Assembly: GCF_033878955.1 (NCBI RefSeq) | Contig: NZ_CP138858.1 | Location: forward strand, 558,001-622,000 | Length of the DNA: 64,000 nt | Direction: 5' to 3' | Origin: Coraliomargarita algicola | GTDB lineage: Bacteria > Verrucomicrobiota > Verrucomicrobiia > Opitutales > Coraliomargaritaceae | The notes under the pieces: model-generated | What the model was told of the DNA's origin: nothing | Databases searched by the model: none | Seen by the model: only the letters and a program-made list of their open reading frames with translations | Part shown: positions 17,739 to 26,470 of the stretch, one piece after another | Position numbering within the stretch: position 1 is the stretch's first letter | Layout of the letters: the number at the start of each line of letters is the position of its first letter | Translations under genes and position numbers: made by a program

Positions 17739-19214
17739 TTAACCAACTTCAATCAGTTGAACAGTTCCATCTTCCAACACTTCAGCAGTATGTCCCTTCG
17801 GTTCACGTAGAAACATCGATCCTGCAAAAGCTGCTGCCGATGAAATGGCAATCACCATAAAGAAGGTCGAAGCGTCTACAAAAGAGTAGACAGTCAAAAA
17901 GCAAACTGCACCCACATTACCGTAGGCCCCGGTCATGCCCGCAATTTGCCCCGTCATCCGACGCTGAATCAATGGCACTAATGCAAAGACAGCCCCCTCG
18001 CCCGCTTGCACGAAAAAGGAACAACTCATCGTCGCAATGACCGCCAACGGCAAATACCACGTGGGCCCCACCATGGAGAGTGTAAAATAGCCAACTGCCA
18101 GCCCCAAAATCAGTAAAATCATCGTCCAACGACGACCAAATTTATCACTTAAAAGGCCCCCGGCCGGGCGTGCAATCAGGTTCATAAAGGCAAATCCCGA
18201 TGCCAACATGCCTGCCAGAACGGCAGTCAGACCAAAGGTCTCCATAAAAAAGAATGGAAGCATCGAAACCACGGCCAGCTCCGAACCAAAAGTCACAAAA
18301 TAGTTCACATTCAAAATCGCCACCTGGCTGAAACGATAACGGTGCATCTCGGGAATCGATTCCGGATCGGCCAACATCTCCTTATTCACACGGTAAATTT
18401 GACTGGCTTGAAAAAGGTACAAGGCAATCAGCCCAGCATAGATGACATACGCGAAAGAAGTCGTCAGCAAGCCCACTCCGCCATTAGACAAGCGCCATGT
18501 CAGCACTCCCAAAGCCAGATACATCGGCACATTCATAAGCAAGAGGAAATAAAAATCCCGGCGACATGTCACTTCAAGCCCCCCCGATTTCTTCGGTTTG
18601 AAATATGTGGCACCTTCAGGCGTATTCCTCACCGATTTATAATATATAATTCCGTATATAAAGGCCACAGCTGCCGTGACTAGAAGCGTGTAACGCCAGG
18701 CATTCTCACCACCAAAGGCCAAAGCCAATGTAGGTAAGCACATCGCCGCGGCCGCCGATCCAAAGTTGCCCCAGCCTCCGTAAATGCCTTCAGCCAACCC
18801 CACCTGACGTGCCGGGAACCATTCCCCGACCATACGAATACCAATCACGAAGCCTGCCCCCACGAAGCCCATCCCAAAACGGGCCAGCGCCAGTAATTGA
18901 TAATTCGGAGCCAGCGCAAAGAGCGCACATAAGACACCGGAAGCAAGTAGCAGTAAACTGAAGGTTCTGCGCGGTCCGTAGCGATCGACTAACATACCAA
19001 TCACGATTCGAGAAGGTATCGTTAGCGCGACATTCAAGATCAACAAGGCCTTCCACTGTAACTGTGTTAGATCAAAGGCCTCCTTAATCGCCATCACCAT
19101 CGGCGCATGATTAAACCACACTACAAAAGTTATAAAAAACGCCACCCAGGTAAAGTGAAGCGTGCGTATGCTCGGATCTTTTAGATTGAGAATGTTGAAT
19201 TTATTTTGGCTCAT
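17739..19214 (-). CDS. narK: Nitrate/nitrite transporter, NNP family of the MFS
   Basis: The 491 residues form about 12 membrane helices with NNP-family traits: 'TLHFTWVAFFITFVVWFNHA' near the N-terminus, the inter-helix 'GMLVDRYGPRR', glycine-rich signature 'GMGFVGAGFVIGIRMVGEWF' and 'NFGSAAAA' . The N-terminal side resembles bacterial and cyanobacterial nitrate importers. It is the first gene of the operon and is followed after about 10 bases by the phosphatase/kinase. Import of nitrate for assimilation is the likely role. A sigma-54 promoter candidate lies 65-80 bases upstream. Confidence 0.9.
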   Translation of the reverse strand: MSQNKFNILNLKDPSIRTLHFTWVAFFITFVVWFNHAPMVMAIKEAFDLTQLQWKALLILNVALTIPSRIVIGMLVDRYGPRRTFSLLLLASGVLCALFALAPNYQLLALARFGMGFVGAGFVIGIRMVGEWFPARQVGLAEGIYGGWGNFGSAAAAMCLPTLALAFGGENAWRYTLLVTAAVAFIYGIIYYKSVRNTPEGATYFKPKKSGGLEVTCRRDFYFLLLMNVPMYLALGVLTWRLSNGGVGLLTTSFAYVIYAGLIALYLFQASQIYRVNKEMLADPESIPEMHRYRFSQVAILNVNYFVTFGSELAVVSMLPFFFMETFGLTAVLAGMLASGFAFMNLIARPAGGLLSDKFGRRWTMILLILGLAVGYFTLSMVGPTWYLPLAVIATMSCSFFVQAGEGAVFALVPLIQRRMTGQIAGMTGAYGNVGAVCFLTVYSFVDASTFFMVIAISSAAAFAGSMFLREPKGHTAEVLEDGTVQLIEVG

Positions 19215-19278
19215 TATTTTTTAGCTTAGTTTGGTTGCATTGGTATAGGTAGGTGCTTGTAAAACCTGCGATATACCC

Positions 19279-19295
19279 AGCGCTCGCCATGCCAA
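19279..19295 (-). promoter_or_regulatory. Sigma-54 (-24/-12) promoter candidate of the nitrate operon
   Basis: On the minus strand the sequence reads TTGGCATGGCGAGCGCT, against the consensus TTGGCAYGRNNNTTGCW. Only the two T residues before the -12 GC differ; the invariant GG and GC are present at the right spacing. It sits 65-81 bases upstream of the transporter start. RpoN is encoded at 30248. No activator gene or clear enhancer was found nearby. Confidence 0.55.
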
Positions 19296-19413
19296 GTAAG
19301 CCTAATGCACCCTAAATTGACCACGCATTCGGCTCATCCTATTTATGAATATTCTTAATGTATAATTTTAGATGTATGAATCGATAAGATTAAAATAAAC
19401 GACAAACCAACAC

Positions 19414-20394
19414 TTAGGGTAAGACCAGTAGTTTCAATGCCAGCAACGACAGCAGTGCAGTGGGAAGCCACAAACCCAAACCTAGCGCCAAAGGTCGCCA
19501 GCCGACTTGCTTCAGCATACTTGGCACCATGCCCAAACCAATCAGAAATAAGGCTGCTGCCAGCACACGTTGACTCCCAAAGAAAAGGCAATCTCCTACA
19601 GGCTTGATCTCTGGAAACAACCAAACCGCAGTGGCCATCCCCATAAAACCAAATATAAACCAAGGCATCGATAAATACGTCTGTCGCCCGCCTTTACTCG
19701 GCCGTGCCACCGAAGTAGGATTACAATAATAACCAGCCAAACACACGACTGGTAAAATCCACAGCGAACGGGCCAGCTTTACTGTCGTCGCAATCAACAG
19801 GGCATCTGGTCCATACGCCAAGCCCGCTCCCACCACCGAGCTGGTATCATGAATCGCCAGCGCAGCCCACCAGCCAAACTCCTGCTGGCTTAAACTAAAA
19901 AGGTGCCCCAACAGCGGAAATATAAGCAATGCCAACGCATTCAACGCAAACACAACCGCTAATGCCGTCGCACTATGCTGCGAGCGTGGCCGTAAAACTC
20001 CCGCCACTGCAGCAATTGCACTGCCACCGCAAATTGCCGTGCCGACGCAAATCAAAAGACCTGTTTCCGAAGGAACCCGGAGCAAACGGGTCAGCCAATG
20101 CCCACAAAACAATATCAGCCCGATACTGACAAAAGTAATTCCAAAACCGTCCAGCCCAGCCTGAGCGACCACTGGTAAATCAAGCCCCGCTCCCAACCCA
20201 ATGATCGATATCTGTAAAAAGCGGTGTGACCAGTCACTCCAACGCTTGCAATCACGATTATAGCCCAGCAGGGCCATACCGATCCCCAGGCCCAATGCCA
20301 CCGCACCGCTCACCTCAATGCATAGAATACATAATACCCATAGCGGAATGCTCCACTCACTGGTTATAATTTCCTTGCGCCTCAAAATCTGCAT
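19414..20394 (-). CDS. yeiH: YeiH/UPF0324 family membrane protein (putative sulfate/anion exporter)
   Basis: The 326-residue protein has about nine to ten hydrophobic helices and the family signatures 'ALLGYNRDCKRWSDW', 'GTAICGGSAIAAVAGVL' and 'AIHDTSSVVGAGLAYGPDAL'. The family is annotated as a putative sulfate exporter; direct biochemical proof is thin. It faces away from a LysR-type regulator, the same arrangement as yeiH/yeiE in enterobacteria, so control by that regulator through the shared 86-bp gap is likely. It ends 200 bases from the start of the nitrate operon, also on the minus strand. Confidence 0.85.
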   Translation of the reverse strand: MQILRRKEIITSEWSIPLWVLCILCIEVSGAVALGLGIGMALLGYNRDCKRWSDWSHRFLQISIIGLGAGLDLPVVAQAGLDGFGITFVSIGLILFCGHWLTRLLRVPSETGLLICVGTAICGGSAIAAVAGVLRPRSQHSATALAVVFALNALALLIFPLLGHLFSLSQQEFGWWAALAIHDTSSVVGAGLAYGPDALLIATTVKLARSLWILPVVCLAGYYCNPTSVARPSKGGRQTYLSMPWFIFGFMGMATAVWLFPEIKPVGDCLFFGSQRVLAAALFLIGLGMVPSMLKQVGWRPLALGLGLWLPTALLSLLALKLLVLP

Positions 20395-20480
20395 GCCGTC
20401 ACTATACGATAAAGCCCCGCAAGCTGGTAATCGATAATTTCAATTTGCCATCAGCTTTATCTATACATAAGAGTGAAATT
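20395..20480. promoter_or_regulatory. Divergent yeiH/lysR control region
   Basis: The 86-bp gap holds an inverted repeat GATAAAGC (20408-20415) / GCTTTATC (20454-20461), extended by TATA on the outside of each arm. Between the arms is an AT-rich ATCGATAATTTCAAT stretch resembling a T-N11-A LysR-type site. The symmetry suggests autoregulation together with yeiH control. Confidence 0.45.
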
Positions 20481-21416
20481 ATGAAATCCACTCTGCCACG
20501 TCTGGACCCCGAATGGCTGTCCACCTTTCTGGCCATTGCTCAGCATGGAGGTGTATTAGCCGCATCACGGGCTTTGCACCTCTCTCAACCCACACTCTCC
20601 GCACGTATTCAACGCTTGGAAGATGCAGTCGGCCAAAGCTTATTTGACCGTTCCAGTCAGGGGATGCAACTGAACGAGGCGGGCAAGCGCCTGCTGCCTG
20701 TCGCGCAAAAGCTCCCCAACTTACTACGCGAAGCACTAGAAGCCGTAGATCCCCATACCACTCAATTGCTCAATAGCCCCATTCGACTCTCGGCCAGTTC
20801 CACCCTCTCCGATTTCGTTTTCCCCAAACTACTGGCTGAGTTTTTACAAACACATAGCAGCTCAGGCATAGAGCTACGCTCCGAGAACACAGACGAGGTG
20901 CTGGCAGCCGTCCGCAGTGGTCGCGTATCGCTCGGAGCAGTTGAAGGACTGACACGCGCCTCCGCAGGACTACACCTGGAGCCATTCGCGATTGATGAAA
21001 TCATACCGATCTATGCCCCAGGCCAAGTAAACCGAGAGCTCAAGCAAATATTATCACAACCAGTCAGCCTGGAAATGTTGCCCCAGCTTCCCATCCTATG
21101 GCGAGAACCAGGCTCCGGCACACGAAGAGTGATAGAAGAGCATTTAACTCAACACGGCGTTCGGCTGCAATCATTGCAACCCAACTTCGTATTTGGAAGG
21201 ACCATGGCGCTCAAGCATGCCACCTTAGCCGGCTTAGGCATTGCCTTCATGCCACGCAGGGTGCTGCAGCAAGAACTTGCCCTCAAACGGCTACGCCCCA
21301 TCGAATCACTCGCGCTCTCAATCGAGCGGACATTCAGCTGGGTCATTCCGCCCGGCGAGCTACCACCAGGACTCTACGCCTTCTATCGCTGGGTAAACGC
21401 CTATTTCCAAACTTGA
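20481..21416 (+). CDS. LysR-type transcriptional regulator (YeiE-like)
   Basis: The 311 residues start with the LTTR winged helix-turn-helix (about 8-67: 'LSTFLAIAQHGGVLAASRAL', 'SQPTLSARIQRLEDAVGQSLFDR') and continue with a periplasmic-binding-like effector domain ('SSTLSDFVFPKLLAEF'; 'WREPGSGTRRVIEEHL'). The start at 20481 puts the HTH at the usual place; an ATG at 20445 would add 12 unusual residues. It is divergent from yeiH and most likely controls it, as YeiE does in enterobacteria. The effector is unknown. Confidence 0.88.
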   Translation: MKSTLPRLDPEWLSTFLAIAQHGGVLAASRALHLSQPTLSARIQRLEDAVGQSLFDRSSQGMQLNEAGKRLLPVAQKLPNLLREALEAVDPHTTQLLNSPIRLSASSTLSDFVFPKLLAEFLQTHSSSGIELRSENTDEVLAAVRSGRVSLGAVEGLTRASAGLHLEPFAIDEIIPIYAPGQVNRELKQILSQPVSLEMLPQLPILWREPGSGTRRVIEEHLTQHGVRLQSLQPNFVFGRTMALKHATLAGLGIAFMPRRVLQQELALKRLRPIESLALSIERTFSWVIPPGELPPGLYAFYRWVNAYFQT

Positions 21417-21499
21417 ACAAGTAGCAATCCCCACCGAACAAACATAAAAACAGAATCTGTAGTTTGCAATTTTGATTCCACCCGTAAGATTGGGAGCTT

Positions 21500-21967
21500 A
21501 TGAAAGCACTCTATATACTTACCTTCACATTCGTCTCTCTATTCTCGGCAGCATCGCTGAGCGCTCACTGCCAAGTACCATGCGGCATCTACGGCGACGA
21601 ACTGAAATTCGGCGAGCTAGAACAACATGTCGAAACAATCGCAAAAGCAGCTAAGAGTATTCGCGAAATCGCAGGTAAAGAGACACTCAGTGCGCAGGAC
21701 CAACAGCAATTGATCCGTTGGACCAATAACAAAGAAAGCCATGCGCAAAAGATCATTGATGAAACGGCCAATTACTTCCTAGCACAGCGCATCAAGCCCG
21801 GCGCAGACCACTACGCTGAAAAATTGGAAGTGCTGCACCACATCATCGTCTACTCAATGAAATCCAAGCAAAGTGTAGAGGCCGAACCGGTTGAAACACT
21901 CTCCGCCAAGCTCGCCGCCTTTAAGGGGCTCTACCTCGACCACAGCCACGAGCATCACACACACTAA
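21500..21967 (+). CDS. sodN: Exported nickel superoxide dismutase
   Basis: The 155-residue precursor contains the nickel hook 'HCQVPCGIYGD', matching the H-C-x-x-P-C-G-x-Y that opens mature Ni-SOD (His1, Cys2, Cys6 ligands). The rest matches the four-helix SodN subunit ('RWTNNKESHAQKI', 'DETANYFLAQRIKPG'), about 133 residues. The prosequence is a Sec signal peptide (MKALYILTFTFVSLFSAASLSA, 22 residues) ending in an S-L-S-A site directly before the ligand histidine, so signal peptidase cleavage itself would free His1. No sodX-like protease gene is adjacent. The tail 'HSHEHHTH' is histidine-rich and may hold or deliver nickel. The enzyme would detoxify superoxide outside the cytoplasm. Confidence 0.9.
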   Translation: MKALYILTFTFVSLFSAASLSAHCQVPCGIYGDELKFGELEQHVETIAKAAKSIREIAGKETLSAQDQQQLIRWTNNKESHAQKIIDETANYFLAQRIKPGADHYAEKLEVLHHIIVYSMKSKQSVEAEPVETLSAKLAAFKGLYLDHSHEHHTH

Positions 21968-22022
21968 TGCTCTTCGCTGGCACAGGAATTAACTAAATAT
22001 ATAAAGATCAGCCATACACACG

Positions 22023-22042
22023 ATCTGATCTTTCGATCAGAT
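22023..22042 (+). terminator. Hairpin after the Ni-SOD gene
   Basis: ATCTGATC-TTTC-GATCAGAT is a perfect 8-bp stem 55 bases after the sodN stop. It lacks a T-run, so termination is only suggested by position. Confidence 0.35.
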
Positions 22043-22099
22043 TCACCTAGCTTGTGACTTCTGGCACCAATCTCGCTACTCGGTGAAAAACAATTTCAC

Positions 22100-23095
22100 A
22101 TGAGTCGCGCTTACACATCCCTGCTTCAGTCTATCGTTTCAGTTCTCACGCTTTGCATTGGCTTCAGTGCTGAACTTCAGGCGGTCGCAATGGAGTGGCC
22201 AGAATCAATCACCTATCCTGCCGACATCACCGTTCACATCATCCGGGAAGCTCCCACAACGGAAGGCAGCCTTTATCACAGCAATCACTTTGAACTGATC
22301 TCAGACCACCCCCTCTCGCGCAAAGCACTGTGCGATGTGCTACGGGTGTTAGAAGCCAGTTATGCCAGCCTCCTAGCACTCCCCTTAGGCTTTGAATACC
22401 TGCCATCAAAACAGCGACGTGTGGTCAAGCTAGTAGATAGCCAACAGCACTATATAGATAGCGGCGGTATTTTAGGCTCGGGAGGTGTTTACCTATCCGA
22501 AAGTCGAGAAGCTGTTGTCAGATTCGAGACCCTAGGTGCAAAACGCTCTAAAGAGGGACGCATTACTTCCATCCAAAACCTCGGACTCATCGCCCACGAA
22601 GTCACCCATCAAATCCAGCACGACTGGTTGGATGTGCTGCCCATTTGGCTCATCGAAGGCATGGCAGTTTATCTAGAATCAGTGCCCTTCCAACAGGGCA
22701 CTCTACTTTTTAAAAATATGCACTTTCGGTCGGAAAAACACATCCGCCGTTGCAGCGAAAATCAATACTGGATCACGGACATCCAGAAACTCATGACCCT
22801 CGACCGCGACGAGTGGAATCAACACTTTCAAAATCATCCCTCCGCACACAACCAACATTACGTCTCCGCCTTTCTGCTCACTTACTACTTTTTACACATG
22901 TCAGGGGATGAACCCGGGAGCCATCTCCGCACCTACATCCAAGCCATGAAAGTAGCCGATCATCCCGAAGCGCAGCAAAGCGCACTCACTCAACTCATGA
23001 GCGGACGCACCTACCAGATGCTCGAAAACGATCTCATTACAGCCTACGCACAAGCAGGCCTGCAAATTCAAGCACTCATCGACGCCTCATTCTAG
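22100..23095 (+). CDS. Secreted zinc metallopeptidase-like protein (gluzincin, peptidase-MA type)
   Basis: The 331-residue product has an N-terminal hydrophobic signal (about residues 1-29). The centre carries 'LIAHEVTHQIQHDW', an HExxH zinc motif, followed some 20 residues later by 'WLIEGMAVYLE', whose glutamate is the expected third ligand of gluzincins. The C-terminal half is helical with no other motif. Proteins of this shape (peptidase MA-like, DUF1570-type) are common in planctomycetes and verrucomicrobia; substrates are unknown. It is preceded by sodN and transcribed in the same direction but separated by 132 bases, so probably independent. Confidence 0.75.
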   Translation: MSRAYTSLLQSIVSVLTLCIGFSAELQAVAMEWPESITYPADITVHIIREAPTTEGSLYHSNHFELISDHPLSRKALCDVLRVLEASYASLLALPLGFEYLPSKQRRVVKLVDSQQHYIDSGGILGSGGVYLSESREAVVRFETLGAKRSKEGRITSIQNLGLIAHEVTHQIQHDWLDVLPIWLIEGMAVYLESVPFQQGTLLFKNMHFRSEKHIRRCSENQYWITDIQKLMTLDRDEWNQHFQNHPSAHNQHYVSAFLLTYYFLHMSGDEPGSHLRTYIQAMKVADHPEAQQSALTQLMSGRTYQMLENDLITAYAQAGLQIQALIDASF

Positions 23096-23160
23096 CAAGT
23101 GATCTCCCATTAAAGAGCTGCCGCATCGGGCGACATTCAAATCTTGTCCCCAAGCGCACG

Positions 23161-23265
23161 ATGCGCTCTACTCTTAGCATGCGTCTTACCAGCCAAGAAC
23201 GTAAAAGCCTATCGGTGATCTTGCTGATCTTATTGATTGCCACCATCGGTTGGTGGATTTTTTGA
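23161..23265 (+). CDS. Possible 34-residue single-helix membrane protein
   Basis: A short frame encodes a basic head ('MRSTLSMRLTSQERKS') and one hydrophobic helix ('LSVILLILLIATIGWWIF'). An internal ATG at 23179 would give 28 residues starting MRLTSQERKS. This resembles the first 30 residues of ComEA/helix-hairpin-helix membrane proteins of related bacteria, but no such domain follows, so it may be a small protein or a gene remnant. No clear ribosome-binding site is seen. Confidence 0.35.
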   Translation: MRSTLSMRLTSQERKSLSVILLILLIATIGWWIF

Positions 23266-23320
23266 GTTTTTACTCTAAATTTGCTTCGTATAGTAGTCAT
23301 CACTGACTAAGCATCTAAAC

Positions 23321-24340
23321 ATGCAATTACTATTCATCGGAGGCACAGGAAACATCAGCGCAGCCAGCGTCCGTCTGGCCTTGCAACAGGGGCACACAGT
23401 GACCCTACTCAATCGTGGCACACGTTCACTTGCCGACTATGACATCCATGGTGCCGAATCGATCATAACAGATATTAATGACGAAGCCGCCACGCGCGCC
23501 GCACTCGGCAAGCGCAGCTTTGATGTGGTCGCCAATTTCATCGCGTTCAAACCATCTGATATCCTGCGCGACATCCGACTATTTTCAGGGCGCTGTGCAC
23601 AGTACATTTTCATCAGCTCCGCCAGCGCCTATCAAAAGCCACTGGCTCAACCGATCATCACCGAATCGACACCACTCAAGAACCCGTACTGGGATTACTC
23701 TCGGGATAAAATTGCCTGCGAAAATGCCTGCACAACCGCCTACCGTGAGAGCGACTTCCCCATTACCATAGTCCGCCCTTCTCTCACCTACGAAACCGTG
23801 ATTCCCACTGCCATTGGCGGGTGGAATGATTACACGATCGTCGAACGCATGCGTCAACGACGTCCTGTTGTCGTGCATGGAGATGGCAACAATTTATGGA
23901 CAATCACCCACGCCACTGATTTCGCCAAAGGCTTCGTTGGCCTACTCGGCAACCAACAGGCGCTTGGTGAAGCCTTCCATATTACCTCGGACGAATTACT
24001 GACTTGGAACCAAATCTACGACGCAGTGGGGATTGCCGCAGGAACTGGTCCGGTCGAAAAGATACATATTCCCTCCAGTTTTATCGCCAAACTAGAGCCG
24101 CGCATGGAGGGCAGCCTACTCGGCGACAAAGCTGTCAGCACTCTCTTTGATAACACAAAAATCAAACGTGTAGTGCCTGGCTTTCAAGCCACCACCTCCT
24201 TCCAAACCGGCATCCGACGCACCCTCGAGTGGTTCGAAGAGCAACCAGAACGCATGCAAACCAATCAAGCCTGCCACGATCGACTCGACAAAATCATCGC
24301 GGCCTACCAGCCGACATTCGACGCTCTAAAGCCAATCTAA
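23321..24340 (+). CDS. NAD(P)-dependent epimerase/dehydratase-like protein (extended SDR)
   Basis: The 339 residues open with the Rossmann signature 'LLFIGGTGNISAASVRLAL', a variant of GxxGxxG typical of atypical extended SDRs related to plant CSP41-like proteins. A serine-containing 'IFISSASAYQKP' occupies the catalytic-serine strand. The usual YxxxK is less clear: 'YWDYSRDKIACE' gives Y-S-R-D-K with the tyrosine and lysine in the right region. It ends with a helical part ending 'RLDKIIAAYQ'. Substrate unknown; a nucleotide-sugar or RNA-binding role are both known in the wider group. It is convergent with the murQ fusion gene. Confidence 0.8.
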   Translation: MQLLFIGGTGNISAASVRLALQQGHTVTLLNRGTRSLADYDIHGAESIITDINDEAATRAALGKRSFDVVANFIAFKPSDILRDIRLFSGRCAQYIFISSASAYQKPLAQPIITESTPLKNPYWDYSRDKIACENACTTAYRESDFPITIVRPSLTYETVIPTAIGGWNDYTIVERMRQRRPVVVHGDGNNLWTITHATDFAKGFVGLLGNQQALGEAFHITSDELLTWNQIYDAVGIAAGTGPVEKIHIPSSFIAKLEPRMEGSLLGDKAVSTLFDNTKIKRVVPGFQATTSFQTGIRRTLEWFEEQPERMQTNQACHDRLDKIIAAYQPTFDALKPI

Positions 24341-24350
24341 TCACGCCCAG

Positions 24351-26354
24351 TCACCGCACACGCTGCGCTTGAATCGCTGGGCGCACATAGCCACCATGCG
24401 TCGCAAGTAGTTGCTGTGCGCATTTGGCATCGATGCCAGTACGCGCCATCACGATGGCGACTTTCATATTCCCTTCCGCCTGCTCCAAAAGTTGTGTCGC
24501 CGCAGCCTCACTATTCAAAGCACCAGCTTGCATCACGATGCGTCGCGCGCGTAATTTAAGTTTCTGATTCGAGGCAATCATATCCACCATGTGGCCTGCA
24601 TACACCTTTCCCATTCGAATCATAACTGTGGTTGTGAGCATATTGAGAACAATCTTTTGTGCCGTCCCGGCTTTCATTCGGGTCGAGCCAGCAATAATCT
24701 CGGCACCGGTAGCCACCTCGATGGGAAACTCTGCCCAATCACTCAAAGCAGCTGCTTGATTACAGGACAATGAGACAGTCAATGCCCCCACTTTTCGGGC
24801 CACCTGAAGCGCTCCGATACAATAGGGAGTACGTCCACTCGCAGCAATCGCCACGACGACATCCCGGTCGGTTAATCCTCGAAGCAGTAGATCGCGTCCT
24901 CCTTGAGCAGCATCATCTTCAGCCCCCTCCGCCGGATACATGAGCGCAGAGTCTCCCCCGGCGATCACGCCTTGCACTGTCTCAAACGGCACACCGAATG
25001 TTGGCGGACACTCGGAAGCATCTAACACCCCGAGCCGTCCACTCGTACCAGCACCAACATAAAAGAGACGCCCCCCCGCAACTAAACGCGGAAAGATTCC
25101 TTCAATCGCCGCAGCGATACTCTCGGCCGCCATAGAAACCGCAATGACAGCTTGCTGATTGGACTTGGCTATCAATTGAACGATTTCCAACGAATCCATG
25201 GTATCCAACTCATTCAACGCCGGGTCCCCCGCCTCGGTGCCAAGAATTGCAAGATTCAATCCTGGTGGTGCTGCGTTTGGCACTGACTTGGATACAGACT
25301 GCGCGCTGCTGTCGACCTCTGTCAATCGTGTCGATTCGATAAAGGTCTGCTCAAAACGAAGCCCGAATGCAACTTCGTCCTGCCGTCCCAATTGACGCAT
25401 CAAAAAACGGGCTCCGCCATAAACCGGCGGAAGCTTTGGGAAAATGCAATTCACTGCATCGTCTAAATCCTGATCCAACAACTGCGCCTTAAATGCTCGG
25501 CGAATCTCAGGCGAACGCCACATTCCGCCGACCAGAACCACTGAGATCGGCCCACTTGCTGTGGCTCCTTTAGATACAATCGAATAGGCATCACCCAGCA
25601 ACTGCGCAAGGGCCGCGGCAACATCAGAAACAATTTGAATCGCAACAGGATCTCCTTCACTCGCTGCCACACAGACCAGTGGCGCCAATCTAGAGATACA
25701 TTTTTTACCTTCGCGATAGACCTGTGGAATTAAGTCAGGAGCCGACTCTACACCGCATAATTGGAAAACCCGTTCCGTCAGACTCGTCGCCTCCCCAACA
25801 CCATCATGGGCAGCCATCACCGCTTGCAAAGCACGTCGACCTATATCATAGCCCCCGCCCGCATCACCAATCAGGTATCCCCAACCGCCGACTCTCAATT
25901 CTCGCCCTTGAGCATCCATACCGTAAACAACTGTGCCGGTGCCTGCGATTAATACCAAAGCAGGCATTTCAACGCCTCCACTCCAAAGCGCTCCAAGCGC
26001 ATCGTGCATGACCTGCACACGCTGCGAGCAGTGAAAAACCCTCGTGACCAGCGACTCAAATCGAGCCGTGATTTCTGGATTCGATCCCCCGGCCAGCCCC
26101 ACGAAAATCCCAGCCACAGAGTCCATAGAAATGTGAGCATGTAACTCATCATAAACCTGTTGTAAAACCTGCAGCGCAGCCACCTCCGCCCCGTTTGGGT
26201 TGAGCGAACGATTCAACAAAACGTGCGCCACCACTTGCCCATTCGCTCGGAATGCGACGGCCTCAGTCTTACTACCACCACCATCGATCGAAAGATAAAG
26301 CGCCTCCGATGCTTCAGTTCCGGACGAATTTATATCTGTTTTTAAATGATTCAT
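24351..26354 (-). CDS. murQ: Fused sugar kinase (BadF/MurK type) and MurNAc-6-phosphate etherase
   Basis: The 667-residue protein joins two steps of MurNAc salvage. Residues about 18-325 form a BadF/BadG/BcrA/BcrD ATPase-fold kinase of the GlcNAc/MurNAc kinase type ('LSIDGGGSKTEAVAF', 'VLIAGTGTVVYG', 'GWGYLIGDAGGGYDIG'). Residues about 368-667 form MurQ, a SIS-fold etherase with 'VGAGTSGRLGVLDASECPPT' and 'GSTRMKAGTAQKIVLNML'. Kinase then etherase would turn MurNAc into GlcNAc-6-P plus lactate without MurP-type PTS phosphorylation. The ATG at 26354 was chosen over a TTG at 26390. It is cytoplasmic. Recycling of its own or scavenged peptidoglycan is the likely purpose. Confidence 0.92.
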   Translation of the reverse strand: MNHLKTDINSSGTEASEALYLSIDGGGSKTEAVAFRANGQVVAHVLLNRSLNPNGAEVAALQVLQQVYDELHAHISMDSVAGIFVGLAGGSNPEITARFESLVTRVFHCSQRVQVMHDALGALWSGGVEMPALVLIAGTGTVVYGMDAQGRELRVGGWGYLIGDAGGGYDIGRRALQAVMAAHDGVGEATSLTERVFQLCGVESAPDLIPQVYREGKKCISRLAPLVCVAASEGDPVAIQIVSDVAAALAQLLGDAYSIVSKGATASGPISVVLVGGMWRSPEIRRAFKAQLLDQDLDDAVNCIFPKLPPVYGGARFLMRQLGRQDEVAFGLRFEQTFIESTRLTEVDSSAQSVSKSVPNAAPPGLNLAILGTEAGDPALNELDTMDSLEIVQLIAKSNQQAVIAVSMAAESIAAAIEGIFPRLVAGGRLFYVGAGTSGRLGVLDASECPPTFGVPFETVQGVIAGGDSALMYPAEGAEDDAAQGGRDLLLRGLTDRDVVVAIAASGRTPYCIGALQVARKVGALTVSLSCNQAAALSDWAEFPIEVATGAEIIAGSTRMKAGTAQKIVLNMLTTTVMIRMGKVYAGHMVDMIASNQKLKLRARRIVMQAGALNSEAAATQLLEQAEGNMKVAIVMARTGIDAKCAQQLLATHGGYVRPAIQAQRVR

Positions 26355-26414
26355 AACATTTTGCCAAATGCATCCTAGCGGGTTCTCCAACTCACAGTAG
26401 TAGACGAGTCAGGC

Positions 26415-26448
26415 ATAAAAAAAGCTTCACGCACAAAACGTGAAGCTT
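26415..26448 (-). terminator. Rho-independent terminator of the HU gene
   Basis: AAGCTTCACG and CGTGAAGCTT form a perfect 10-bp stem (26422-26448) around CACAAAA. On the minus strand it is followed by a T-run (A-rich 26417-26421). It lies 23 bases past the HU stop codon. Confidence 0.85.
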
Positions 26449-26470
26449 GAAAACATCGCCCGAGCGATGT

